Assembly: GCA_000434555.1 (NCBI GenBank)
Contig: FR880117.1
Coordinates: 50,220-66,068, forward strand
Direction: 5' to 3'
DNA length: 15,849 nt
From: Clostridium sp. CAG:524
GTDB taxonomy: Bacteria; Bacillota_I; Bacilli_A; RF39; UBA660
How positions within the stretch are numbered: position 1 is the first letter of the stretch; each line of letters opens with the position of its first letter. Below are positions 7,811 to 14,118 of this stretch, in pieces. The position numbers were made by a program, and so were the translations under genes. Below the pieces are notes generated by a model. It was given only the letters and a program-made list of their open reading frames with translations. It ran no database searches and was not told the DNA's origin.

Positions 7811-7835
7811 GAAAAAACGAACTATTTCTAGTTCG
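7811..7835 (-). terminator. Terminator of the tRNA-Ile2/tRNA-Leu unit
   Basis: On the minus strand CGAACTA (7835-7829) and TAGTTCG (7824-7818) form a perfect 7-bp stem with a GAAA loop, followed by six T (7817-7812). Confidence 0.88.
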
Positions 7836-7847
7836 AATAAATCTTAG

Positions 7848-7932
7848 TGGTGCAGGTGAAGGGACTTGAACCCCCATGGATTGCTCCGCTAGATCCTAAG
7901 TCTAGTGCGTCTGCCAATTTCGCCACACCTGC
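7848..7932 (-). tRNA. tRNA-Leu (anticodon UAG)
   Basis: Minus-strand class II tRNA of 85 bases including an encoded CCA. The acceptor is GCAGGTG/CACCTGC with discriminator A. The anticodon stem CTAGA/TCTAG surrounds the loop CTTAGGA, giving anticodon TAG. A long variable arm and GGTTCAAGTCC T-arm fit leucine. It follows tRNA-Ile2 by 7 bases and is co-transcribed with it. Confidence 0.96.
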
Positions 7933-7939
7933 ACATTAG

Positions 7940-8016
7940 TGGTGGACCTCGTAGGACTCGAACCTACAACCGCCCGGTTATGAGCCGGATGCTCTAACCA
8001 ATTGAGCTAGAGGTCC
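7940..8016 (-). tRNA. tRNA-Ile2 (CAU anticodon, lysidine type)
   Basis: Minus-strand tRNA of 77 bases with encoded CCA; acceptor GGACCTC/GAGGTCC, loop CTCATAA, anticodon CAT. CAT could mean Met, but the acceptor carries C4-G69 and C5-G68, known recognition pairs for the lysidine synthetase TilS in E. coli, and the body resembles bacterial minor Ile tRNA rather than elongator Met. After modification of C34 it would read AUA, a codon this AT-rich genome uses heavily. Confidence 0.9.
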
Positions 8017-8027
8017 ACTGCTTATTC

Positions 8028-8056
8028 ATAATAACACATTATTTTAGCTTTTTCAA
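8028..8056 (-). promoter_or_regulatory. Promoter of the tRNA-Ile2/tRNA-Leu unit
   Basis: Minus-strand TTGAAA (8056-8051), a 17-bp spacer and TATTAT (8033-8028) with an extended -10 TG. It lies back to back with the deacetylase promoter. Confidence 0.8.
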
Positions 8057-8063
8057 TATCTTT

Positions 8064-8094
8064 TTGTTTATTTTTTTAAAAATTGTGATATATT
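8064..8094 (+). promoter_or_regulatory. Promoter of the polysaccharide deacetylase gene
   Basis: Extended -10 TGATATATT (TG 8086-8087, hexamer 8089-8094) with a weak -35 TTGTTT (8064-8069) at 19 bp. The start would be near 8101, which excludes the upstream in-frame ATG at 8099 as the initiation codon. Confidence 0.6.
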
Positions 8095-8122
8095 ATTAAT
8101 GTATGATAGGAGAAATGATAAT

Positions 8123-9379
8123 ATGATGCTTCTTAGACTTAAAAATAATTTCTTGAAATATGTTATTTATATGTCGTGTGTTTTCTTATTATTATTTGTT
8201 ATAGTTAATGTATCAAATATTAAAGAAACAGGTGAAAATGAAGAAATTACGACATCATATATAACATATACAGATGAATTAACAGAAGTTAATGTAACAT
8301 ATCCTAGATTTAAAGATGATAAAATAACTAAAATTATAACTGATAATATCTATAGTTACGTAAAAGATTTTAGAAGTTATGATAAATTAAATAAAACATT
8401 AGATATAAAATATGATTTATATTATTTTGATAATTATGTAAATGTTATATTTTATATTGAGAATACTCTTACAATTATTAAAAATAGAAATATATTAATT
8501 GACTTAAAAGATAAAAAACTTGCGTATATATCTAATATTTATGATAAAGACTATTTAATAGATGAAATAAATAGTATTGTTTCTTCTAAATATTCAAACG
8601 ATGTATATGAAAAGGTTAAGAATTCAAATGTAGATAATCATACATATATAATAGATGATAATAAAGTTGATATATATTTTAATGATATTATTTCTAAGGA
8701 TTTGACTTATGTACCAATGATAACTATTAAATCTACTGAAAGTGTTATTGAATATGAAAAGCCTGATTATACTAACGCTGATAAAAAATTTATTGCTTTT
8801 ACTTTTGATGATGGGCCTAGTAAATATACTTTAGAATTATTAGATGCTCTTGAACTTAACAATTCTAGTGCTACATTTTTTATGCTTGGTAATAGAATGA
8901 AATATAATAAAGATATTGTTAAGAAAGTATATGAATCAAATAGTGAAATAGGTACTCATACTTACTCTCATAAAAGACTTACGACTCTTAGTGAAACTGA
9001 AATATATAATGAAATAAATAGTTCAGCAATCATATTTAATGAAATTACTAATGATAAGATAAAATATTTAAGACCACCATATGGTTCTTATAATGATTCT
9101 GTTAAAAAACTTGAATATAATATAATACTTTGGAATATTGATACTAAAGATTGGCTAGTTAAGAATAGCAAAAAAATTTATAATTCAGTTTTAAGTACTG
9201 CTTGTGATGGGTGCATTGTTCTTATGCATGATATATATCCTGAAACTATTGAAGCGGTAAAAATGCTTATTCCAACTTTAAATAAAATGAATTATGAAGT
9301 AGTAAGTATAAGTAATTTAATGAAGATTAAAAATTATAATCCTAATAATAATGAAGCTATTAGTTATATAAATAACTAG
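8123..9379 (+). CDS. Membrane-anchored CE4 polysaccharide (peptidoglycan) deacetylase
   Basis: The C-terminal NodB/CE4 domain (about 222-400) carries all five family motifs: TFDDGPS with Asp229 and Asp230, HTYSH with metal ligands His279 and His283, RPPYG with Arg317, WNIDTKDW with Asp340, and LMHD with His369. Together these define a metal-dependent N-deacetylase. An N-terminal anchor (about 13-30) and a 190-residue domain resembling the export-side region of PdaC/PgdA-type enzymes (VNVTYPRFKDDKITKII) place it outside the membrane, most likely acting on peptidoglycan N-acetylglucosamine or N-acetylmuramic acid, which in other bacteria gives lysozyme resistance. The exact substrate cannot be read from sequence. 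The ATG at 8123 lies 10 bases after AGGAG (8108-8112); an in-frame ATG at 8099 precedes the ribosome site and was rejected. Length 418 is normal for two-domain forms. Confidence 0.92.
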   Translation: MMLLRLKNNFLKYVIYMSCVFLLLFVIVNVSNIKETGENEEITTSYITYTDELTEVNVTYPRFKDDKITKIITDNIYSYVKDFRSYDKLNKTLDIKYDLYYFDNYVNVIFYIENTLTIIKNRNILIDLKDKKLAYISNIYDKDYLIDEINSIVSSKYSNDVYEKVKNSNVDNHTYIIDDNKVDIYFNDIISKDLTYVPMITIKSTESVIEYEKPDYTNADKKFIAFTFDDGPSKYTLELLDALELNNSSATFFMLGNRMKYNKDIVKKVYESNSEIGTHTYSHKRLTTLSETEIYNEINSSAIIFNEITNDKIKYLRPPYGSYNDSVKKLEYNIILWNIDTKDWLVKNSKKIYNSVLSTACDGCIVLMHDIYPETIEAVKMLIPTLNKMNYEVVSISNLMKIKNYNPNNNEAISYINN

Positions 9380-9389
9380 TAGTTTTTTT
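9361..9389 (+). terminator. Probable terminator of the deacetylase gene
   Basis: TAGTTAT (9361-9367) and ATAACTA (9372-9378) form a 7-bp stem with an ATAA loop around the last codons; seven T follow at 9383-9389 after a 4-base gap. Weak because the stem is nearly all A-T and the gap is long. Confidence 0.5.
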
Positions 9390-9479
9390 AAAATATTATG
9401 TTTGTTTTATTTATTTGCAATAATTTATCTTAAAAAATCAATTTTTTTCAAAAATAGTGTTCCATTTTGATAATTTTTG

Positions 9480-9488
9480 TGCTATACT
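9480..9488 (+). promoter_or_regulatory. Extended -10 promoter of tRNA-Lys
   Basis: TG (9480-9481), one base, then TATACT (9483-9488). The -35 region (TTCCAT at 9460-9465) is poor. The transcript would start about 13 bases before the tRNA. Confidence 0.65.
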
Positions 9489-9507
9489 TTTGAAGTACAA
9501 ACGAGAT

Positions 9508-9583
9508 GGACCGCTAGCTCAGCTGGTAGAGCAATCGACTCTTAATCGATGGGTCTAGGGTTCGAATCCCTAGCGGTCCACCA
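9508..9583 (+). tRNA. tRNA-Lys (anticodon CUU)
   Basis: 76 bases including encoded CCA. Acceptor GGACCGC/GCGGTCC with discriminator A, anticodon stem ATCGA/TCGAT around the loop CTCTTAA (anticodon CTT), D-arm GCTCAGCTGGTAGAGC and T-arm GGTTCGAATCC. It has its own promoter and terminator. Reading AAG, it would complement a tRNA-Lys(UUU) encoded elsewhere. Confidence 0.97.
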
Positions 9584-9594
9584 ATAAGTATATT

Positions 9595-9618
9595 AGTCCT
9601 ATATAGGGCTTTTTATTT
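9595..9618 (+). terminator. Terminator of tRNA-Lys
   Basis: AGTCC (9595-9599) pairs with GGGCT (9606-9610) through one G-T pair, with a TATATA loop that can pair further, followed by TTTTATTT. Confidence 0.8.
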
Positions 9619-9629
9619 TGCTTTAATTT

Positions 9630-9638
9630 TGATACAAT
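9630..9638 (+). promoter_or_regulatory. Extended -10 promoter of the CCxC protein gene
   Basis: TG (9630-9631), A, then TACAAT (9633-9638), directly downstream of the tRNA-Lys terminator; no clear -35. The start is 22 bases before ATG 9660. Confidence 0.6.
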
Positions 9639-9659
9639 ATTTTATAGGATAGGTGTTGT

Positions 9660-9908
9660 ATGATATATATATGTTTTGGAATATTTACTTTTGCATTAGA
9701 TGTAATTCTTATTAAAAAAGTAAAGAAAAGTGTTAAAAAGAAAATAATAATTATAATCTTATCTATAATAACAGGTGTATTATTAATAATAGGATGTATA
9801 AATGAATCTAAAAGTGATAACTGTTGCGAATGTAGAGACTATAAAGATGTAGATATTTGTTGTGATTGTAAGTATCCATATTATGATAAAAGTTATAATA
9901 AGAGATAA
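9660..9908 (+). CDS. Small membrane protein with two CCxC motifs
   Basis: 82 residues. Hydrophobic segments at about 2-18 and 29-45 flank a Lys-rich turn (KKVKKSVKKK), which by the positive-inside rule is cytoplasmic, putting both ends outside. The tail holds CCEC (55-58) and CCDC (67-70), two CCxC motifs with eight residues between them, a spacing that could bind metal or form disulfides. The second hydrophobic segment ends in LLIIGC (Cys46), which resembles a lipobox after a basic n-region, so a lipoprotein is an alternative. AGGTG at 9651-9655 lies 4 bases from the ATG. The family is not recognised. Confidence 0.65.
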   Translation: MIYICFGIFTFALDVILIKKVKKSVKKKIIIIILSIITGVLLIIGCINESKSDNCCECRDYKDVDICCDCKYPYYDKSYNKR

Positions 9909-9936
9909 AAACACTTAATTATTAAAGAATATTAAA

Positions 9937-9942
9937 TATAAT
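9937..9942 (+). promoter_or_regulatory. -10 element before the 22-codon peptide
   Basis: TATAAT at 9937-9942 with no clear -35. A transcript from here would run about 120 bases through the peptide to the terminator at 10031-10069, that is, a short standalone RNA. Confidence 0.45.
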
Positions 9943-9958
9943 ATATTAGGTGGGTAAT

Positions 9959-10027
9959 ATGATATTAAAAGAAATTAAGAAAACAAATAAAAAGATATTT
10001 AATAGTATTAAAAAGATATTTGAATAA
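9959..10027 (+). CDS. Possible 22-residue basic peptide
   Basis: An ATG at 9959 with AGGTGGG (9948-9954) four bases upstream opens a 22-codon frame ending TAA at 10025-10027. The peptide alternates Lys and Ile/Phe (IFNSIKKIFE) with an internal near-repeat, KKIF twice, and would form an amphipathic basic helix. It has its own -10 element and a strong terminator 3 bases after the stop, so this is a complete expression unit. It could be a membrane-active or toxin-like peptide, a leader, or simply a short RNA gene; its reality rests on signals rather than on homology. Confidence 0.4.
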   Translation: MILKEIKKTNKKIFNSIKKIFE

Positions 10028-10030
10028 ATT

Positions 10031-10069
10031 AAAAGAGATTGAAAATCATATAATATTCAATCTCTTTTT
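10031..10069. terminator. Strong bidirectional terminator
   Basis: AAAAGAGATTGAA (10031-10043) pairs perfectly over 13 bp with TTCAATCTCTTTT (10056-10068), loop of 12, with T-tracts on both strands. It ends the 22-codon unit on plus and the 37-residue gene on minus, whose stop codon touches the hairpin base. Confidence 0.9.
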
Positions 10070-10181
10070 AACTAAATAATGCACTAATAATTATTGCAAA
10101 TGTACTGCCTATCATAGCTATTAATAATATCCATGCGATTATTTTTTTTGCTAAATCTTTTTTCTTCTTTTTAGTTGCCAT
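10068..10181 (-). CDS. 37-residue single-pass membrane protein
   Basis: Minus-strand ATG at 10181, with GAGG about 8 bases upstream (within 10189-10194), and stop TAA at 10070-10068. The product starts with a Lys-rich cytoplasmic tag (ATKKKKKDLAKK) followed by one transmembrane helix (IIAWILLIAMIGSTFAII) and a very short tail. This layout, with W and a Gly-Ser in the helix, resembles the tiny conserved Firmicutes proteins of the Prli42/DUF4044 type, but the match is by shape only. A TATAAT on the minus strand at 10205-10200 can serve as -10. The shared bidirectional terminator closes the gene. Confidence 0.7.
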   Translation of the reverse strand: MATKKKKKDLAKKIIAWILLIAMIGSTFAIIISALFS

Positions 10182-10236
10182 AATTAATACCTCATATAAA
10201 TTATAATATATTTGTAATAAAAAATAAAGAAATAAA

Positions 10237-10242
10237 TATAAT
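10237..10242 (+). promoter_or_regulatory. -10 element directly at the spoIIM-like start
   Basis: TATAAT at 10237-10242 with TTGTAA (10212-10217) at 19 bp. The predicted start coincides with ATG 10248, so the mRNA may be leaderless; no Shine-Dalgarno sequence is present. Confidence 0.45.
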
Positions 10243-10247
10243 TTAAT

Positions 10248-10823
10248 ATGAAAATTATAAAAAGTAAGTTGTTTAAAACGTTGTTTTTTATTTTTTTGTT
10301 TGGAATAGTATGTGGGATTATAAGTTATATCTTTATGAATAAGGATGCGGTAAATAATAATATTGTTAATTATGTTAAATTAATTGGTAGTAATGATTAT
10401 AATTATCTTAATGGATTTATAATGAATCTTTATAATGATTTTAAATTTTATTCATTGATATGGATATTTGGTATTATATTTATATGTTCTATTTTTATAC
10501 CAATATTAATTATTTTTAAAGGCATATCTATTGGATTTAGTATTTCTACAATAATTTATACTTTTAAGATAAAAGGTATCTTATATAGCGTAATTTTAAT
10601 GTTACCTAATATACTTAAATGTATAATATTTATATTATTAAGTTACTATAGTATTAGTTTTTCATATAAATGTTATAATGCATTTAAAGAAGATAATTCT
10701 ATCAATATTAAGAAATTCATATTAAATTACTTTTATATATATTTAATATTACTATTTATATTAATAATTATTTGTTTAATTGAGACATATATTTGTTTTA
10801 ATATATTAAAATTTGTAGTATAA
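10248..10823 (+). CDS. spoIIM: SpoIIM-family (stage II sporulation M-like) membrane protein
   Basis: 191 residues, slightly shorter than B. subtilis SpoIIM (about 214). Membrane segments lie at about 10-30, 66-91, 93-105, 109-132 and 160-185. The family core is visible: SLIWIFGIIF (69-78), PILIIFKGISIGFS (85-98) and LPNILKCIIFILLSYYSISF (119-138) align in order with the WILG, LFLKGVVVGF and LPQNI regions of SpoIIM. In B. subtilis SpoIIM works with SpoIID and SpoIIP in remodelling septal peptidoglycan during engulfment, but SpoIIM-like proteins also occur in non-sporulating bacteria, so sporulation should not be concluded. It lies 27 bases before mnmA, probably in the same transcript. No ribosome site is visible. 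Confidence 0.75.
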   Translation: MKIIKSKLFKTLFFIFLFGIVCGIISYIFMNKDAVNNNIVNYVKLIGSNDYNYLNGFIMNLYNDFKFYSLIWIFGIIFICSIFIPILIIFKGISIGFSISTIIYTFKIKGILYSVILMLPNILKCIIFILLSYYSISFSYKCYNAFKEDNSINIKKFILNYFYIYLILLFILIIICLIETYICFNILKFVV

Positions 10824-10850
10824 TTACATAAGACGAAAGGGAGTATTATT

Positions 10851-11945
10851 ATGAAAGTAGTAGTAGGTATGAGTGGAGGAGTAGATTCAGCAGTATCAGC
10901 TTATTTACTTAAACAAGAAGGTTATGAAGTAGTAGGGCTATTTATGAAGAATTGGGACTCTAATATTAATAATGATAAAGAAGGTATTACAGATGGGGTA
11001 TGTCCTCAAGAACTAGATTATAGAGATGCTAAAGCTGTTTGTGATGAACTTTGTATTCCACTTTATAGAGTTGACTTTATTAAAGAATATTGGGATGATG
11101 TGTTTAAGTATTTCTTAGATGAACTTGAAAAAGGTAGAACACCTAATCCAGATATTATGTGTAATAAATATATAAAATTTGATTTATTTAAGAAAGAAGC
11201 TAAAAGACTTGGTGCTGATAAAATAGCTACAGGGCATTATGCTCGTATAAAAGGAAATAGACTTTTAAGAGGTGTTGATAATAATAAAGATCAAACATAT
11301 TTTTTAAGTCAGGTTACTCCTGAACAATTAAAAGATGTGTTATTTCCAGTAGGTGATTTAACTAAGGAAGAAGTAAGACGCATTGCTCATGAAAATCATT
11401 TACCTGTCGCTGATAAGAAAGATTCAACTGGAATTTGTTTTATAGGTGAACGTCATTATCAACAATTTATTGCTAATTATTTAAAAGGTAAAGAAGGAGA
11501 TATTGTTGATGTTGAAACTGGCGTTGTTATTGGTAAACATAATGGTCTTATGAATTACACTATTGGTCAAAGAAGAAATGTAGGTTTAAGTGGAGATGCT
11601 GAACGTCATTATGTATGTGGTAAAGATTCTAAGAAGAATATTCTTTATGTAGCATTTGGTAGTGATTCAAAATATTTACTTTCAGATGAAGCTTTAATTG
11701 AAGATGTAAACTTTATATCATCTAAACATCCTACTTTCGCTACTGCTAAGTTTAGATATAGAAGTGAAGATGTACCTGTTACTATAGAATATTTAGAAAA
11801 TAATCAAATAAAGGTTAAATATGTAGATGGTAAAGCAGTTACTCCAGGACAGGCTTGTGTTATTTATTTAGGTGAACAATGTATTATGGGCGGTATTATT
11901 AAACAAGTATTTAAAGATGGACAGGATATTTGGTATTTAAGATAA
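10851..11945 (+). CDS. mnmA: tRNA-specific 2-thiouridylase
   Basis: MnmA activates U34 of tRNA-Lys(UUU), Glu and Gln with ATP and inserts sulfur to give s2U34. The 364 residues show the PP-loop GMSGGVDSAVSA (6-17), NWD (34-36), NPDIMCN with catalytic Cys104, ATGHYAR (126-132), DQTYFLSQ (147-154), DSTGICFIGE with the second catalytic cysteine Cys196, and IGQRRNVGL, all standard for the family. The length is normal. AAAGGGAG at 10836-10843 stands 7 bases before ATG, a strong ribosome site. A possible -10 TATAAT (10819-10824) overlaps the end of the previous gene, so mnmA may have its own promoter as well. alr starts immediately after the stop. Confidence 0.97.
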   Translation: MKVVVGMSGGVDSAVSAYLLKQEGYEVVGLFMKNWDSNINNDKEGITDGVCPQELDYRDAKAVCDELCIPLYRVDFIKEYWDDVFKYFLDELEKGRTPNPDIMCNKYIKFDLFKKEAKRLGADKIATGHYARIKGNRLLRGVDNNKDQTYFLSQVTPEQLKDVLFPVGDLTKEEVRRIAHENHLPVADKKDSTGICFIGERHYQQFIANYLKGKEGDIVDVETGVVIGKHNGLMNYTIGQRRNVGLSGDAERHYVCGKDSKKNILYVAFGSDSKYLLSDEALIEDVNFISSKHPTFATAKFRYRSEDVPVTIEYLENNQIKVKYVDGKAVTPGQACVIYLGEQCIMGGIIKQVFKDGQDIWYLR

Positions 11946-12992
11946 ATGATGAGAGAAACATATGAATTAATAGATTTAAAAAAGCTAGAAAACAATGTTA
12001 AAACCATAGTTAATTATTCATCTAACTATAAATATCATATTGCTGTAGTAAAGGCAGATTGCTATGGACTTGGTATAAAATGCATAGAAAGTATATTAAA
12101 AGGTGGTGCTAATTACTTAGCTGTATCTTCCTTAGATGAAGCATTAAAAGTAAGAAAAATTACAAGTGAAAGAATACTTGTTCTGGAACCAATTGATATA
12201 AATTATATTGATTTAGCTATTCAAAATAATATAACGCTTACTATTAGTTCTCTTGATTATTTAATGAAAATTAAAAGTAAGAAATTTACTTGTCATATAA
12301 AAATAAATACAGGTATGAATAGACTTGGTATAAGTACTCGTGATATATTAAATAAAGTATATAGTATTATAATGAACTCTAATATTAAATTAGAAGGTAT
12401 TTATACTCATCTTTATAAATCTGATGATGAAAACATTACAAATGAACAATTTAAAGTATTTGAACATATTACAAAAGATATAGATTTATCTAAGATAGAA
12501 ATAGTACATATTCCTAATAGTAAATATATAACAACTTATAAAAAGAAAGAATATGTTAATGGATGCAGGATGGGTATAATAATGTATGGTTTTGATGATA
12601 AATTAAATTTAGATAGTGTTTTTTCATTAAGATCAAAAATTATAGAGATTAAACATATTAAATCAGGTGAAACAGTTGGATATGATGGTAAATATATAGC
12701 TTCTAAAGATGAAATTATAGGAATAGTACCAATTGGTTATAGAGATGGTATTATAAGACATAATACTGGTAGATATGTTTATATCAATGATAAAAAATAT
12801 AAAATAATAGGTAATATATGTATGGATATGTTATTTGTTTTAATAGATAATACAGTTAATATAAATGATACTGTCTATATTATTAAAGATAATAATCATA
12901 TTAATGAAATAGCTAAATATTTAGATACAATTAATTATGAAATAATGTGTAGTATAAGTGATAGAGTAGATAGGAAATATATAGAAGAATAG
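11946..12992 (+). CDS. alr: Alanine racemase
   Basis: PLP enzyme interconverting L- and D-alanine, supplying D-Ala for the peptidoglycan stem. Lys36 in VVKADCYGLG is the PLP lysine, with Tyr40 beside it; Arg126 (MNRLG), Ser192 (NSK), Arg208 (CRMGIIMYG), the second catalytic base Tyr246 (GYDGKY), and Met293-Asp294 (CMDM) match the known active site. It is somewhat short (348 against about 370-390), but no catalytic residue is missing. ATG 11946 follows the mnmA stop with no gap and a second ATG lies at 11949; there is no strong ribosome site, so translation is probably coupled to mnmA. A terminator overlaps its 3' end. Confidence 0.95.
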   Translation: MMRETYELIDLKKLENNVKTIVNYSSNYKYHIAVVKADCYGLGIKCIESILKGGANYLAVSSLDEALKVRKITSERILVLEPIDINYIDLAIQNNITLTISSLDYLMKIKSKKFTCHIKINTGMNRLGISTRDILNKVYSIIMNSNIKLEGIYTHLYKSDDENITNEQFKVFEHITKDIDLSKIEIVHIPNSKYITTYKKKEYVNGCRMGIIMYGFDDKLNLDSVFSLRSKIIEIKHIKSGETVGYDGKYIASKDEIIGIVPIGYRDGIIRHNTGRYVYINDKKYKIIGNICMDMLFVLIDNTVNINDTVYIIKDNNHINEIAKYLDTINYEIMCSISDRVDRKYIEE

Positions 12993-13009
12993 TACAAATT
13001 CTTCTTTTA
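12983..13009 (+). terminator. Intrinsic terminator of alr
   Basis: AGAAGAAT (12983-12990) with ATTCTTCT (12998-13005), a 7-base loop, then TTT. The stop TAG (12990-12992) sits at the top of the left arm. Confidence 0.75.
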
Positions 13010-13044
13010 ATATGATAAAATATTTATATAAGGAGAATAAAATT

Positions 13045-13953
13045 ATGAATAAAGTAATTATAATAGGTTGTGGTAATGTAGGAATGAGTTATGCATTTTC
13101 ACTTTTAAATCAAAATACTAGTGTTAATGAGCTTGTACTTATTGATATTAATAAAGAAAGAATTATAGGAGAAGTAGCTGATTTAAATCATTGCTTAGCA
13201 TTTTCACCATCTAAAATAGATATAAAAGTTGGAGACTATACTGACTGCAGAGATGCTAAATTAATAGTTATTGCTGCTGGTGCTAATCAAAACCCAGGTG
13301 AAACTAGAATGGATTTAATAAATAAGAACTCAAAAATATTTAAATCAATAATAACAGAAGTAATGAAAAATGATTTTAAAGGATATTTTTTAGTTGCTAC
13401 TAATCCTCTTGATATAATGACATATATTACATATAAATATTCAGGCATGAACCCTAATAAAGTAATAGGATCAGGAACAAGTTTAGATACAGCAAGACTT
13501 AGATATTTAATTGGTGAAAAAGTAAATATAAATCCAAAAAGCATACATACATATGTAATTGGAGAGCATGGAGACTCTGAATTTGTATTATGGAGTTCTG
13601 CATTAATTGGAAGTGAAAGATTAGATAAATATTTAACAGTTAACGAAATGGAAACAATCGAAAATGAAGTTAGAAATGCAGCATATGAAATTATAGAAAG
13701 AAAAGGTGCTACATATTATGGTATTGCTATGTGTTTAACAAGAATAACTAATGCAATATTAAACAATGAAAATACTATTATTACAGTGTCTAGTTATGAT
13801 GAAAAAGATGATATATATTTTAGTACACCAACTGTTATTAATAAAGATGGTGCTGTTAAAAAGATGGAAGTTGATTTAAATAGAACTGAACAAGAGAAAT
13901 TAGATAATTCAATTAATGTGATAAAAGAGGCTATTAAAAGGATTGAAGAGTGA
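13045..13953 (+). CDS. ldh: L-lactate dehydrogenase
   Basis: Reduces pyruvate to L-lactate with NADH, closing the redox balance of fermentation in the cytoplasm. 302 residues: NAD site GCGNVG (8-13), Asp34 for the adenosine ribose, the substrate loop AGANQNPGETRMD with Gln82, the residue that marks lactate rather than malate dehydrogenase, and Arg88, Asp148 and Arg151 (LDTARLR), and catalytic His175 (GEHGDSE). Arg153 and His168 match the fructose-1,6-bisphosphate site of allosteric bacterial LDHs, so activation by that sugar is likely. A frame start at 13012 would precede AAGGAG (13030-13035); ATG 13045 is 9 bases after it and gives the family-typical N-terminus. The gene ends in TGA. The alr terminator upstream suggests its own promoter; only a weak TATGAT (13011-13016) is visible. 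Confidence 0.95.
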   Translation: MNKVIIIGCGNVGMSYAFSLLNQNTSVNELVLIDINKERIIGEVADLNHCLAFSPSKIDIKVGDYTDCRDAKLIVIAAGANQNPGETRMDLINKNSKIFKSIITEVMKNDFKGYFLVATNPLDIMTYITYKYSGMNPNKVIGSGTSLDTARLRYLIGEKVNINPKSIHTYVIGEHGDSEFVLWSSALIGSERLDKYLTVNEMETIENEVRNAAYEIIERKGATYYGIAMCLTRITNAILNNENTIITVSSYDEKDDIYFSTPTVINKDGAVKKMEVDLNRTEQEKLDNSINVIKEAIKRIEE

Positions 13954-14058
13954 TTATAAGAAAATAAAAAATGAATATTTTATACAATATTTTAATAATG
14001 ATGTCAATAAGTTAATGAATTTTTTCACTTCTTTTTAACTAAATATTTACTTTTGATA

Positions 14059-14088
14059 TTGACAAATAAATGTAAAGTGTTATACAAT
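14059..14088 (+). promoter_or_regulatory. Promoter and possible operator of the HTH gene
   Basis: TTGACA (14059-14064) with TACAAT (14083-14088) at 18 bp, or TATACA (14081-14086) with an extended TG at 16 bp. TGTA (14071-14074) and TACA (14083-14086) form an imperfect inverted repeat over the -10, a plausible site for autoregulation. The 105 bases upstream back to ldh are AT-rich; only a weak all-A/T hairpin (13974-13991) is seen there. Confidence 0.75.
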
Positions 14089-14118
14089 TAGTATGTAGAG
14101 TAGAGGAGTGATAGACAA

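Noticed and set aside
7940..8016. Reading the CAT-anticodon tRNA as elongator or initiator Met
   Set aside because: The C4-G69 and C5-G68 acceptor pairs and overall body fit lysidine-type tRNA-Ile2; an initiator would lack a 1-72 Watson-Crick pair and this one has G-C.
13974..13991. AATATT-N6-AATATT as an ldh terminator
   Set aside because: The stem is only A-T pairs, is 20 bases after the stop and lacks a proper T-tract; too weak to annotate.
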